64,000 nucleotides of DNA from Setaria digitata (GCA_003640385.1 RCAB01000006.1:124001-188000); one strand, 5' to 3'; counted from the stretch's first letter, positions 38,603 through 53,200 are shown. Notes: a model not told the origin generated them from the letters alone. Numbers and translations: made by a program.

Positions 38603-41177
38603 TCACTGTGGTTTCAAATCCTTGCTAATTCGATATGCATGGGTATTGTTCCAATCAAATTTCACGCCCGTTACGGGCAACTGACGTCTCAGGGCTTTGA
38701 ATGTTGTAGCAGACATATGTTGGTAATTTTCTTGAACCGCATCCTAAAAATGATATCCAAGACACCACTTTAACAAGTTTCCCACAGATTCATCGTAAAT
38801 GTTCCATGTTACATCTTTACTAATCAGTAATCAGTGCTGAGAAAAAACTTACCTGATATTTCGATTCTTCGTCCCAGATAATTTTGAATATATCTTTTGC
38901 GGTTTGCACAAAGTCAGCCTAGAAACTAATACTTGAATCATCCTTCCTTTTTTCTTTAATATAAAGGATAGTACATTTGGAACAACCATTCTGAATATTA
39001 ACTCAAATAAAAGATGGTGTACGAAGATGTAAACAAAAAAAGAAGAAAAAAATTGTGGGAATCCTCATCAATTCTCAAGATATATTTTAAATTACTAACA
39101 GTATAAGAAATTTTCCCAGATGTTTCTTTTGTCGATACAAGCTGAACATTGCCGTCTTCGTAATAATGGACATGTACTTTGATGATGCCTTTAATTTCAC
39201 GGTCTTCATTTTTGCCATCCGCGACAGGTATTGTCCACTGTGAACGCCATCGCCCGTTCCTACAAATATGTAGTTAAATATGTAAGCTGAAATATATGCA
39301 GTTAGCAAGATTTAATTGAGTCTCATTTCCATTTTTTTTCTTTTTTTTTTTTTTTTTAAATGATTTCTATTATTCTATTTACCAATACGGACACGAGAAA
39401 TAAACGAAAGAAAATCCTAAAAGAATAACCTCAATTCACAAAACGTACATGGCAATATATTGAAACGAGAAATAAATTTTGGTAAACTCATTAATTCATA
39501 TTGTCTCTTCCGTTAATAGCTTCATAAATCTCTGGCAAAATAATGATTTTACCAAAAATTTTTGGGTTGATACCGATGACTTTCAATGCATAATGTTAGT
39601 GAGTCGTTGTTTACGAATACCGCTGCTATACCCGTTTCTTCATAATGGCTGTCAATGTATTTGTCCGCTTCCTCAACGGTGAATTGTATTATTTACAAAA
39701 TAGGTAGGTAATTAAATAATTAATGGAAGTAAAACCTCATGTCTACTGGTTTATATTATTTGTGATTTTTTCTGGACCCCTAAGACTTTCAAATATTTCC
39801 TGACTTTTAAGTCTTGACTAGAACCACTATCAAATTTCTCAAGTAATTATGAAGTAACGGATGGCAAAGAATTACATGAAATTCAAGCAACAAACCTCCT
39901 GCACTGCTCTCCGCCAAGTTTCCGTATTGACGTCATTTATACTTTCGGGCTGGATGTCGATAGCTTCTTTTCGCAAATGCTCATATTTGAACGAATTTCT
40001 TGATCTAGGATCGTAAAATCGCCCATTCGGCAATTCATTGAATGGTGTAATTAAAGTCTGTAACTAAGTTTAATAGAGTTCCAATAAACAGGGTCCTAAT
40101 TTTATATTAATGACTCTTCAGTTAAATTCTTCAACGCCTTTTAATTAACTAAAAACCTCTGTGCTTTCGAAAGCATTTTAAGACACAATGTAATCTGAAA
40201 TAAAGTTAGACATCTCGAGCAGCAACATTTTTTACAAGGAAATCGAAGAGCTAAAATTACAAGGTCCCAGTAGATTTCGAGAACCATATTTTCTTATTCG
40301 TAAAAATTAAAACCGCTGAAGCAATTTAAAATGAAAACGATTAAAATGATAACAAGAAAGATTAAAATTAAAATTGTGATGAACAGTACCTGTCTGTCGA
40401 CACTGTCTAATTTAACAGGAATAAACTGCTCTTTGTTATATTGTGCAAATGCTGCTGCGCAGCCATCTTTCAACAGGATATCATTGTTCAATAACATACG
40501 TACATCGTTAAAAACCTACAAGATGTATCACAACATATTCATAAAATCTCTGGCAAAGGTTTTTTTTTTTAAAATTTTTTCTGCTCAAGACTTTGTAAAC
40601 CTGAACTAATCACTTCCACCTCACCATAAAATCAGAAAAGAATGGCATAATCATGAAATAACTTCAGCGAGGATATTCCCGTCCAAGTAGAAGAAACACA
40701 GTCACTGTTAAAGAGATTGAAGTGACATCGGATGTTGTCTTCCTAAGTTCTATCAACTTATCCCAGTAGTATTCTAAGCAGACGGGAAGGGGGAAGGAGA
40801 TTGCGACTGCAGTAAAGCTAAACAACTCCCAGTAATGACTCCATCGTCGCGGAGAATATTGGATATATTAAAGAAAAATGTATGTAACCATTTCTACTAA
40901 TTACAGTGAAGTTTTTGGTCATGTATTTTTTGCACAGTCCTCAAACTGGATTTTGCTTTTCAAGATCTCCGAAGAACTACAGCAGGAGTAACAATATTCA
41001 AGTTTTATATGCGCTGACAGACTACTGAGATACTCAAACTTTTAAAGCGATGTTAGGAACAGTAAGAAATTAAAAATAAATCATAACCTCATTAAACTCC
41101 CCCGGTGGAGAGTGCAGGAGGAAATTGGAAACAATTCGTACATTATCGTTCCCACGAATTACGTTCTCTTCAGCCAT
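38603..41177 (-). CDS. cap-1: F-actin capping protein alpha subunit (CapZ alpha)
   Basis: This is the alpha subunit of the CapZ heterodimer, which blocks the barbed ends of actin filaments. Exons: 41177-41088, 40515-40390, 40057-39896, 39671-39553, 39259-39100, 38918-38853, 38743-38603; 287 aa, the usual length. Family hallmarks appear in order: [20 protein letters not shown] at the N-terminus, [28 protein letters not shown] with [11 protein letters not shown], then [20 protein letters not shown] with [15 protein letters not shown], and the C-terminal tentacle region [19 protein letters not shown] that contacts actin. Start ATG 41177 gives a short MAEEN leader before the conserved block. The exon 4 acceptor (CGTTGAG) lacks a pyrimidine tract, the one weak junction. 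The next minus-strand gene upstream ends 1.8 kb away, so an operon is possible but not shown. Confidence 0.97.
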
Positions 41178-42969
41178 TTTCGAAGTGAAAAGTTGCAACA
41201 AAGCGACTTCTGCAATAATTTGCAACTCAAAGCTCAGAGTAATTTGACAAAGTCTAAATTACAACAAGGTAAATCTTCCGGTTCTGGAAAAAAGATTTCA
41301 ACCGACGAACAAAGCTGAAAAACTGCTCTGGATTCCGGGTAGCTAAAAACACACTCGCAACGCAAATCCCCAATAATCGTGCGCCATAACTCTTTGCAAG
41401 ACCAAAATTTTTCAAATCCTTTCATTTGCAACAGCGTTATTCCGCAAAAGTTTCGATGCGATTAGAGTATGATGCATTTCCATCAACTCATAATATCAGT
41501 AGGAAGTTATCAATCATGACGTATTGTACTCAGTGATACCACGAAAGATGTGAATATCCTATGATCGTGGAAAAGTTGCACCGCGATACCCCACAAATAT
41601 ATTGGTAACTAAGGTCTCGAGACAAGCAACTAGTCAATAAAATAAAACTCTCAAATTGAAAAAAATTATGAAATTAATTAATATCCGCTAAAAGTTAGTA
41701 AATCATGTCGACTTAAGAAAATTTAGTGTAATATGCAGTTATAAACTTTCTTTAGTCACTGAAAAATACATTTTTTGGGATAAGAGAGGAAGTTCGTCAT
41801 GGCAGAGAGCGAAAGGTAAAACCATATGGCAGGGGTATACAACGGAATGAAGATTTGGGAAGACAAAAATTAAACTAGCAGCACTGCTTTTCAAATCAAT
41901 CGCTTCTTGTTTTGAGGGCTTACATCGGTGTGTCTTCTTGTTCGAATTTTTAACCTTAAAATTACCATCAGTTTCCTTTACTTGCAGTCAATCAGGAACA
42001 TTGATGAGCAGTATGTATTATTTACAGCTAAATAAGAAAATACTTTAGAAAATCATTTCTAACGACAATCATACATCCCGGGCGGCACTTCTAGGATTTC
42101 CAGTTTGCTAATTTTGCGTATATACCAAACTATTATTTTCAAATACTTGATGTGGTTAACCACTCCTCAAGATGCTTACTGGATAACTTTTCCGCTTTTC
42201 ATTTTCCACCTGAAGAACTGAAATGAAACAAACTAAATTCGACATAGATATGTCATTGTACATTAAAAATTAAATGTGGGAAAAAATCACTACGTATAAT
42301 TATAATACTCAACTTACAACTTGTACGCGATAACTCCAGACTGTTATAAGGTAAATGGTCTTTCAACAAATCTGAAGAAACCACAAACTATGAACAAGAA
42401 TTCCTTTCTTGTTTCGAATAAATAAGAGCGTTGGAAGTGGATGATGATAATGTCTCTCTCTCTCTCTGCATTTAACAACTTTGTTTAGTTAATTAATTCC
42501 CATTCCAGAAATCATCCGTTTTTCATTAAAAATTCTCAGGTGATAAGACACTCAATAAAAATAAATAGGTTTTACGGCTTTTTAGAATCCATACTTTTTG
42601 TCAAATTTCGAGCATCTTTCAGTTTTTAAAATGTTTGAGGTGAATTCGAAGCAGGACTGAATAAAATGCAGCAAAACCATAAAAATTTGAACGTTACTTT
42701 AATCGGATCGACTGACCAATCAGTATTTCGAGATATGCCTTTTTCATTTCTTTTCAAGTAGTGGTTGTATAAAATCAAGCTTCAAGCAGTTTGACAAATA
42801 CAACCTTAAGCCAGCTCACAACTTTAACTCAAACATTATGGGACTGATTTATTAACTGAGAAAACTAGCAGAAAATATCTAATCAGCACAAAACCAAAAA
42901 AAAGTACATGCAATATGACCGATTAAGGTAAGTCACGAAGCGCTATCCATAGTGAGCGGAAGGGATCCT
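41178..42969. other. Intergenic stretch upstream of cap-1
   Basis: No gene is supported. It contains a (TC)n microsatellite at about 42453-42467 and otherwise only short frames. Confidence 0.5.
42453..42467. repeat. (TC)n microsatellite
   Basis: About seven to eight uninterrupted TC units. Confidence 0.85.
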
Positions 42970-43632
42970 TCAGCTGACCACAAATGGTTTGCCAATTTTA
43001 TACCTCTCTTCGCCTGATAGATTTTGTTCTTTACGCTGCATTTCACGCTCAATCATGTTGTCTCTCCTTCGTCGCTTTAAATCCCTTCCAGCTTGGATGA
43101 AGAAGAATACATTAATCGCCATCACTACTGCACATGCCGTTAGTACTTTACGAAGCTGTTGATGCGCACCATTTGCCTGAAATGACCACACTACTGTTAG
43201 ATTAATTCTCGCTTATTATACTGGACATGTTGGTACAGTCAGATGTGTACAAGGATACCTTCATATAGTCGGACGTGTTGCTCCATAATACTTCCCGACC
43301 TTTAACAACACTTCGATGAGTGATTTTTTCGAGCTCAATAATCTTTTTTTGAATTCTGAAATGTCATATTTTCCATCAGAAATTTGCATACATTAATTCC
43401 CACAGGTTTACATTCCGAAATATTCCCCGTTCCGCTCCAGTCGCAAGTGCACAAGTCCACGTTTTAATCTACAACGAACATCTTTACCAATTAACACACC
43501 AGGAAATTAAACTTACTCTTCGATATGACCGTTATTACTAGTTGGTTTCGAGGTGTTTTGCTGTCCGTATACAATGTGGCGTGCTCGATTTCCATGAACC
43601 ATACTGACTCGTCCTTTCAGAACCCCAAGCAT
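42970..43632 (-). CDS. Small single-pass membrane protein of unknown function
   Basis: Three phase-consistent exons (43632-43517, 43355-43259, 43176-42970) encode 139 aa. Residues 1-38 are basic with Met, Arg and Gly (MLGVLKGRVSMVHGNRARH), resembling a mitochondrial presequence. A helical charged stretch follows (EIQKKIIELEKITHRS), then one hydrophobic segment at about 83-98 (VLTACAVVMAINVFFFIQAG). Right after it comes a very basic run, DLKRRRRDN, and an amphipathic charged tail ending in KIGKPFVVS. This topology is common in small mitochondrial inner-membrane or assembly proteins and in tail-type ER proteins, but I cannot name the family. The frame is open upstream of the chosen ATG to 43728, so an additional 5' exon is possible. 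It is divergent from the DENND4-like gene about 490 bp away. Confidence 0.65.
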
Positions 43633-44122
43633 TATACACAAAAGTCTATGAAGCACACTTCTCAACTTCAAAATGACCTGGATTCTCCGACACCTTAAAA
43701 GGTAGACCAAACATTCACCGGAAGACAAGTCCCAACTTTACGACTTGCACCAGTGGAATTCGACGTACACAAGTGAGGAAAGTGACCAATGAAAATATCC
43801 GATCCCATCGTGGCAACATAATTTTACTTAGAAACGAAACATCAGCGAGTGGTCAGAGTTAGCCTGGAGATACAATTGTTTGATTTGTATGGAGTATTTC
43901 ATATGTTGCCACTTTAAATCGTCTAGTTAAGTACCGGGAATATTTCCCAAAAAAGTAAATTCATGAATACAAGAATTCAGATTCTTCTCACTTCTCTCAC
44001 CAATCCATTTTCAGTGCCGACTATTTTTCGTGTTAATTTTTTTAATTTGCTTTGGTAAAAACACTTCGTTTTTACCTTCAAATGAATTCCTGATGGCACT
44101 GTTTAGTTCCAGATTGATTTGG
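43633..44122. promoter_or_regulatory. Divergent intergenic region (likely bidirectional promoter)
   Basis: This gap of about 490 bp separates the minus-strand small membrane protein gene from the plus-strand DENND4-like gene. It must contain the start regions of both, although no motif could be assigned. TTCCAG at 44107-44112, 10 bases before the DENND4 ATG, could be a spliced-leader or 5'-UTR acceptor. Confidence 0.4.
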
Positions 44123-47100
44123 ATGGGAGAGTGCAGGAGACTTTTTGAATATTTTGTTATTGTTGGATTGGAAGACGGTGCTGAAGACCTGGTTCCCACA
44201 GCTCAAGAATGTGGCTGCCGAAATTCTGCTCCACTGGCTCCAATTACTGATATTTGCGTGATCTTTCCAGGCCTTGGGGAAACGGTATCATTGGATCCAG
44301 TTTTATTCATATTTGGGACTGAATTATCATCTAGTCACCTTGTTCATGTTACCACTAGAAATTTACCGATCATTTTCTTTTCTAGGTTCCAGATGGATTT
44401 GAACGCATCACAAGTACACCAATGGGATACGCAGCCGATCTAAACCATGGTTCACTGAGAACACCATCAGTTTTTTTATGCTTTCGCAGGGGATATCACA
44501 AACCACCTTTGGTCGATATCGGTTAGTTTTGCAATATATCCACTAGGAGTGATTCCTGTAACTTTAGCCAAGGGCATATTTTTACAAGATTCTGTTGTTA
44601 TATTTAGGTGTGCTGGATGAGGGCCGTGGAGAAAAGCCAATGCTTGACTCGAACACTGTTCTTACAACTCCTTTCGGCCGTTCTGCCAATGTTAACAACG
44701 CCTCACCTGGTTGCATTTCATTATTTTTTTTATGCTGCTGTTTTGTAAAGATTTTTTTTCAGAGGCAGGTTTTACAGTAGATTACTTCCAATTTCATTTC
44801 CGTTGCAGGTGTTTTCTTAACTTATCGTCGTGCACAAGCCAATAGTGCGCCAAGTCAGCTTGTCGTCACTCACATTTGTGTTATTTTGGCAAATAAAGGA
44901 GAGACGGCTCCGCATACTTATTATAAAATTCCAAAAAATTTGAATAAGGTTAGACCTGCCATATTAGGAGACATATTGCAGAAGTGAATTAATAATGGTT
45001 AAACATTTTGAGGTGTATATTGTTTGCTTTTCAAAAAATTATTTTCTAGTTTCTTTTTTCAAGTCAGTTTAAGTTTTTATTTTGAATTTCAGAGGAGCAC
45101 TATTTAGCGGCGAAAATTTTTAATTGACTGTTATTTGCACATCCCTTTTTAGTATGTGGCGATTCAAGAAGCTGAAAAGTCTGTACCCATATCTCTAGTT
45201 GGGATATCAGTGAAGCAAACTTTCGATAAGAAAAAGGAAAAGTATGAGAGTTAAAAGTGTGAATTTTAGGGTATGGTTGGTTCTGATGTATTCTTGTGCT
45301 ATAAAAAATCACAGGGAACATCGAAACGGATAGCGTATAAACCAGCAGTTTTGGATCATTTTCCTTCAGATAATAAATTTACACTGGCGCAGAATATACC
45401 AATGTTTTGCCTTCCAGTTGGTGCTCTCATCGAGTGTTGGCCAGCAAGGTGTCAGCCACCGGACAAATCATTTTCTACTTTCGTCCTCACTGATCAGGCT
45501 TGCTTTTCTCTTTTTGTCGATTCCGATTTTCCAATTATCTTTTAGTTAATTTCATTAATTTTGCCACCAATAAGTATACTTAAATATGAATTTCTCGGTG
45601 TGCTTAATAAATATTTAGGATGGGAGTAAACTTTACGGGTCATCGGTTACGTTTTATGAACCTTATACAAAGCCACTCAGTGTTGAACAGATGGAAAAAT
45701 TGGAACTGATGAACGAAACAGTTACTCGCGGGACAGTGGAAGATGCTTCTAACACCAATGATCCAGCTGAACAGGTTATTGTTTTTAATTTTTTCTTATT
45801 AGTTTCTTATGAATTATAAATTGTGACATGATTAATATACTTGATTTGCAAGTTGCTTCAGATGACATTCCACAGCAACATGTCAATCTGTATCATATCC
45901 AGATATCCGTTTTTTAACGCATTCAAACGATTTTTATTTTACCTTCATCGCATGTCCTTGTCAGGTGCACATACTGTTCCGGTGGAACGTTACATTTCTC
46001 ATCTTGTAAGTTTTTTTGCTTTCGTTTGTTGTACGCATGCTTGTTTTTATATTATTAGTTCTTTTCTTTTAAAAGTTAAGTGAACTGAATTTTGCACTCT
46101 ATTTCGTGAAAATGATTTACGTCTTTTTGTAGTTTATAGAAGGAAACATATTTTTAGCATGCATTCCACAGAGACTTTTTACGTGATTGAAATTTCCTCT
46201 GTGAGCTCCCTTAATCCTACCAGTTCTCAAGCTCTCTTTCTTTAGTAACTGTATTGGATGAAAAACCATTTTATGAAGTAAAAATTTTTTCGTTCCTTTT
46301 ACAATGCATCAATTTCAGCTGTATGAAGTATCATTTCCATCACCACGATGCCCACGTGTACTAGTTCAGTTGGGTAATGAAACAATTTCATTCGAAAACC
46401 ATGACGATTCGCAGTTACCTCTTTCTGGTGCTGCTTTTTTCGACACGCTGAAATGTCTAGGACCACAAAATCTGATGTATAAATTTATTTTCATGATTTC
46501 TTTATTCAATATTTTTTTCATTTGTGGAAGTTTTTCAAAACAACTTGAAAATAACACTGCGTGGTGCATATCTCTGAACGAATTTTGTGTTCAGACAGAG
46601 TGATGTGACTCCAAGTCAACTTAAATTTAGGTATCTGATGCTGCTTGCTTTGCTGGAACAAAAAATATTGGTCCATTCGCTTCGTCCTTGGCTATTAACA
46701 GCTGTTGCGGAAAGTGTTTGTGCCTTAATGTTTCCATTTCATTGGCAGTGTCCATACATTCCTCAGTGTCCTCTTTCGCTTGCCGGTGTGCTTCACGCTC
46801 CACTTCCTTTTATTGCTGGTGTTGACTCCAGGTAGATATATTGGCAGTGTTTTTGTAAAATAATTGTTTCGAGTTCCGGGTATTATATACGAGTTTCCGA
46901 AATTCTGGGGTGAAAGCACTATTCATTTTTAGGTGTTGAGTAATGGAAAGGTCTCCTATTTTCTTAATTAGGATCTGTAACTCGCTCACTGAAGTCACTC
47001 TGTAATAAGTAATGATTTGTCCTTTCAGGTATTTTGACCTCTATGAAGATCCGCCTTCTGATGTTACTTGCTTCGATCTTGATACATCGACAATTAGTTT

Positions 47101-47217
47101 TTCTTCCGTTCGACAAACGTTGAAGCTTAGTATGCTTCCAAAGGTTAATGCTTTTCTGCTGTTTGATTTATTTTTATCTTTTGAACTTTTTGTTAAGTTA
47201 TTAATAATTTCAAAGCG

Positions 47218-47249
<32 letters not shown>

Positions 47250-50200
47250 GAAAGCTTCAAGACAGCTAAAGAGCAGCCTTGAAAAGCTTCACAGACGACT
47301 TTATCAAGAGGAATTTAATGTTATTGCTTTGCGGAAAAATATGGATTTCATGCCGCTGGATATTGATTATGATATACAGCGCAAGAAAAGGATGCTTGAA
47401 ATTAACGTCCAAGATGCTTTTCTTCGGTAACATTTCCATGCTAGCTGGTTGATACTTTTTATTGTCACGAACTTTTTTTTTTTTTATAAATAATTCGTGA
47501 CCATCACATGTTCTTAATTCTCTCGAATTGTGATTTGTTCCGATAGATGATAAAGTAAGGAACTTTATTATACCAAGTTTTTAAATCTCTTATTTCTAGA
47601 TTTATGGCCTCGTTGATGCAGGGATATACTGCTTTTCTCAGGCCTATTCGTTGTGCTCCTCGTTGTGTAGGAGCTACTGACACGGGCTCGTTGTTTGACC
47701 TCGATGCGTTTCTTCGCTCTCGTGATAAGTAAGGGATTATATTTGCATCTTGATTAAATTAGGTCTGTTACTTAAATTTCCATGATCACGTCCTATCCTA
47801 TCGCTGTTAATAAAAATATTTCGGAGGGTCTTTCAGATCGTCTTTGGAATTTTTTAAGCGGTTCAGCGAAACACAGTCATTCAATCGTTTCATTGAAGAA
47901 CGGTCATTTGTTTCCGATAAAAATACTTATAACGCCTTTTTTGACGAATGTATTGCAAAAATTTCTCAGAATGGTACTTATTTTAATTCACCGGTGTATG
48001 TGGATGTTAATTGCTTATAACTCGTTAAATTTTATGTCACTTTGACCTGAGTATAGTTGCAAGCTTTTATAAAGTTTCTGAGAAAGTTCATAATTTATCT
48101 GCAAGCAGTTTCCGTTGCATTTTGTAAACAAGTGCATTTTACAATCACTTACTTCTTACATTGCTTAAGATGATCGTTCATCTAATGATTCTCTTGTGGA
48201 ATATGAGATATCGTCGAGTTGTCAGACTGAATTCGTCCCACCTCCAGAATCTACGGTCAATTCAGAAGGCCAGGAATTGATCCATAAATATGAATATTTT
48301 CCAAGAAAACTTGAACCAGCATTATTCCAGCTCGAAAATTTGCGTAAAACGAGTATTGAAATGAAAGGCTCAGCTGCTAGTAGTGGTAAGTATGAACAAG
48401 TAGTGTTGTACATAATTTTCGCCTAACTTTTAAAATCCTTGAATTATTTAATGAATTCAAATTTCTAGACTGTTTGGAGAATGCACTAATTCGTACAAAA
48501 CAGGAGGCTCGGAGTGCTGTTGAAACAGCTGTGTTAAATGCCAGACATTCACCAGTTACTTGGCCAAAGACCTTACTTTTTTATGCATATTCTGTTTGGT
48601 TTATGCTGCTGCCTTCACTTGTTCATCTTGCAAAGTCAAAAGTAAAGATTTTGCGACTGGCACTTCACGTGAGCAATTTTATATTATTATACTTTACGAA
48701 GTTTATCAATTATTCCTTGTCTTCTATTGTCATGTAATGCATATAAACAGCATGTTCATCGCGCGGTTACGCAGCTGTTTACTTATTTCCAGAAGATATA
48801 AGAAAATGCTTTATCAATATTACTTTTAAAAAACACGTATTTTCTCATTAAGTAAGCCAATTCGTGTTTCTGATTATTTCCAAAATAAATTATTGCATTT
48901 TTCAAATTCATTTAGGTATTAGACAGAATGGAATATTCGGGTGTTTTACCACTCGACCAGGTTTGCTATCGCATTGTAATACAATTATGTGGCGATTTTG
49001 GACATCCAATTCTTGCTGTTAAAGTTCTTCAGGCGATGCAGGTAAGTTTATTCTCGTATTTTGATCAGCCTATCAGTTTTCTTTTTGAATTTTCAGAGAA
49101 GTGGTATGGAGCAGAATGCAGTCACATATGGCATCTATCACCAAGCTGTCTTGAAGGGCGGTTGGCCAGTCGGTGATCGAGTAGAAGCAGTGAAAGCGTG
49201 GAATCGCTTAGCAATCGTATTACGAGCTACTTCATTATTTAAATTAAATTTGTCATTGGCAACCAGTCGCCGCTCCTTGCAGCCCGGTTCGGTTAGCATT
49301 ACAAAATTATTTTATTCAAAAACACTACTCCATTCTTATAAAGTGACATGTTTTAACTTATATTATGCAGATATCTGCTGCTGACAGTTGGTCACACAGT
49401 GAGAGTGCGTCATGTAGTAGTGTAACAAAGGAAAATGAACCAGTTGCGAAAGAGGTGACTCTGTATTTTCATTTTCGGAATTGAGAAGATGTTTAAATAG
49501 TCTTTTTTAAGGACTTTAAAACCTTTTTTATGAGTGTTTTTTGTTTGCTGCTGGTTTTGATCAGCAAAACAAACGAATTTAAGCGCCTTGTAAAATGTTG
49601 GAAGTGTTTTTGTTGAATTCATGATGTTGAATTATTTCTGTAAACTCAGATGACAGCATCGGTTTCCTTGAATGTGGATGACGGTGAATCAATGTTCGAT
49701 GAAACAAAGCAGTCGGAGGACACTGTAATTTTTAAATAGCATCGTAGCCATTTATTTTTCTTTCCGATGGAATTCAGTCCTTTATAATGGGGTTTCTTAC
49801 GATTATACCTCATTTTTAGGTTTCGCTGTCAGAGGAAAATAAATTAAATGATTCATTAATTGACCCTTTGGGAGCTATGAATATGCCGCAAAATTTAGCG
49901 ACAGCAACACCAAAGCAAACCAGTGAAACAATGAGTCCGAGTCGAGCACGGTTCATCAAGGAGCATAGTGCTTCGCCATTTGCTAATGAGGTATTTCATA
50001 AAGTAGAAGGTTTCTCAGGTGCACAGCAAACAAATAGATGAGTGAAGATGTTTGGCATACTCAAATGTAGTAATTGAAAGGTGGAAAAATGACTGTTAGG
50101 AGTTTCGTTAAAGAAATGAACTTACGAATAAGTTTCAGCATGTTTGTATACTAATTTTCAACACACGTTTATATGCGTTGAATAGTTTGCTTTTTAATTG

Positions 50201-53200
50201 CAGCAAGACGAGATGGTAGATTCGAGACTTAGTGAAAAGCCAAATTCATGGCTGCGAGGTTTAACAAGCAGCCCAATTGTTAGCAAACTTATGCGCAGCA
50301 GTACTGCAAGTAAATATTTTTATTGGGATCGCCTTTAAATGGGATTGGTTGCTTCTTTCCACTGAGTGAAATCATCCCTTTAACTTTCATTAGTTAGCCA
50401 TAACTGCGTCAAGTAAAATCAGTTTGAAAGTTGTAGTGGTATTTTTTCTCAAAAAGCGGGTTATTCAAAAAGTTTTCAAAGAAAAGAAAAAAGGTTTGGA
50501 ATAGTCAGCTTTTCAATAAATTTTTTTTTTTTTTTTTTTTTTTAGTTTCATTTGAATAGTTGCTTATGTTTTGATTCTGAATAGTTAAAATTTTAAATAA
50601 AGATTGCTAATGTATCAATTTGGAACATGTCGCTCTTTCGAACCAACTGATTATATATCAATTAAGGTAGTTTTGAGTCGCCTTTTGACAAAAACGATTC
50701 ATCACTCACATTATCACCAAGCTTGGCGTCTTTGGTGAATCAGGTGAAAAAAGGTTACGATGATGTGTTGCAAGCTGGAAGTTTATCGTCACGTCTTCGT
50801 GAGGGAGTCAACACTCTGGTAAATGAAGTACGCAGTTTAAATCGTTCCTATGTGAAGGATGGCGGCGAAAGTACTCACAGCTCACAACGTGAAGTTAATG
50901 AACATTCGGAGCAGGTTCGCACTTCACTCGTTTCAACAGTTATTTGTTATATTTTTTCAGGGTGTTAATCAGTTATTATTTTTTTACCTCTTGTTTCTGT
51001 GTTCCAAAGAAATGATTCCCCTGGGTTTCGTGTTCTATATCACCCCATTTTAAATCTCAATTCATTTTTTGTCCATTCCAATTTTAGCAGTTGCATCTAA
51101 ATGATCCATTGTTCCAATTGGATTCTGGTTCACACTGTTCATTGCTTCCATCAGACTGGTGGTTAGCTGACCAGATTTTCGCTTCCGGTTCAACTTCACA
51201 CGAACTGATCGATGTCGCCATTTCCTCCGCTTCTCTTTGTCCTGCTTGCAAAATGGTTTATTGATTCTTAGAGTTGATTTTTGATGAATCTCAGCTGATA
51301 TCTGCCATTCTTAGCGATCTTTCTGAGAAACATGTCTGTGTCATTTCTATGGTTTCAGGTTGTGTATGATGAGGACTTAATGTCTGGATGGACCGTTGAT
51401 GAATCAAATTTGAACACAAGTTGCGTCTATTGTGAATGTCCTTTTGTTCCCTCGTTAACTATTAAAATCCATGCGCGCGAGATGCCAATGGAAGGTAGCT
51501 GGTATTTACCATCATCCTTCGCTACTAAAAATTCAGATGATGATAATATGCCGCGTTGCAATGGAGATAACGAATCTGTAGCGAGTCAACTCTCAGTCAG
51601 TCCTTTCAATTTTTCTCGAGTCATTCAGTTATAGATTTCACCATCTTTTTGAATTTAGTCACATTTTTAGGTTCCATTTCTAAGTCCTCTTGTTCTGCGT
51701 CGCGAGCTGGAAAATTTATTGAGTGGAAATTGCTTACTTCCTATATGTTCGTCATTAAAGCACTCAAATCCAATTGTTTTCTGGAATGTCCTTTATTACT
51801 CCCGTCGATTGTCTTTACCAACACATTTTCCAAGCTGGCTTGGTCAATCTGTTCATGTTCGCTGTGTTTATGATGTGCCAGTTTTGCATACAGAATTCAC
51901 TCCACTGTTTTTCGTAAATCCGTCGCACAAGGTTGTGGTTTAATTGCTAAGACAAAATCAGAAAAAAAAAAATATGATGGTGAGAGTATTTTTTTCATTT
52001 CTACAAGAAGATTTTTGAGGAAGCTATATATCAAATCGCGGAGTGAATAGTAAATACTTAAGCTCATATCATAAATCGCCTTTTAGGATGGTTTATTACC
52101 AAATAGTGAGCGTAGTATTAGCATATGGCGGCATGTGATCGCTGCTGTGCAGCAGTCCAGCATTCTTCGTGCGCTACAAGCAATTTTATCTGAAAACCGC
52201 AACGCGACAGATAATGGGAAATTCCCGCGTCGGTTTCCATTGTTCAGGTATTTTAAACATTTACGATTCCTTAATTTGATTTGGAGTAGTATAGTCACTT
52301 ATCTTTGCATTAAATTATTTTTATTCTGAAGGCGATGCAGGAAACGTTTATATAGTTAATATATATATATATTAAATAAATAATTTATATTTATTATTTA
52401 TTTATTCGTTTGTTTGTTTAATTAATTAAATTTATTTATTTATTTAAATTTTTGACTAATTAACCAATTTAATTAATTTATTAATCCATTTATTTATGGT
52501 TAAAGACAAATACGGTTTTTGCTTGGATTTGTCATCTTGTAATGCAATACATTTTTGAGTAGCTATGCATTCACGTCTTTCTTTCTTTCATTTTCTTTCT
52601 TTTTGCCAACTATTGTTATTGATTTCACATTTATTTATGGTGTCAAACAAAAAAACTCGAGCAATTTTATTTCTGCTCTAAAAGCGGGTCATAAAGGAAT
52701 CAGCACTACTTCTGAGTCAACGATATTTGACCTGGGAATTGCTTACGGGTACAGTCGGTGTCATAAGTTAAGAAATCTTTCGGTAGATGAAAGAATATAT
52801 GGCTATGAAGATTAAGAACTTAGTAACCAGTATTTTGAAGTATAGTAATCACTGACACTGAATCATCTGCAACTAAACGGAAAATTGGCTAAAAATTCGA
52901 CGTCAATCATTTTTCGATCATTTGGTATTTGGAGACAATTTGAAAATTGACCAAGTACAACGAAAGCGTACTTTTTGAGCTAACCGATCAAAAAATCGTA
53001 TAGCCAAAATAACGATTTAAGTGACTAGAACAAGTTTCAAAACATTCTTGAAGCCAGGTTGCTACCAGAAGATCACAGTGTTTTGGATCAAAACCGTTGT
53101 GTTTATGGACATTCTGGAAATAATGTGTTATATCGGAAACTCTTCCTTCGGATAGTACTAATCGATAGGAAATGTTCAAATCTTCATGGCAGTGTTTCGC

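Noticed and set aside
38603..41177. Calcium-channel alpha-2/delta or other VWA-type protein
   Set aside because: Individual exons looked ambiguous at first, but the joined protein is colinear with CapZ alpha from end to end.
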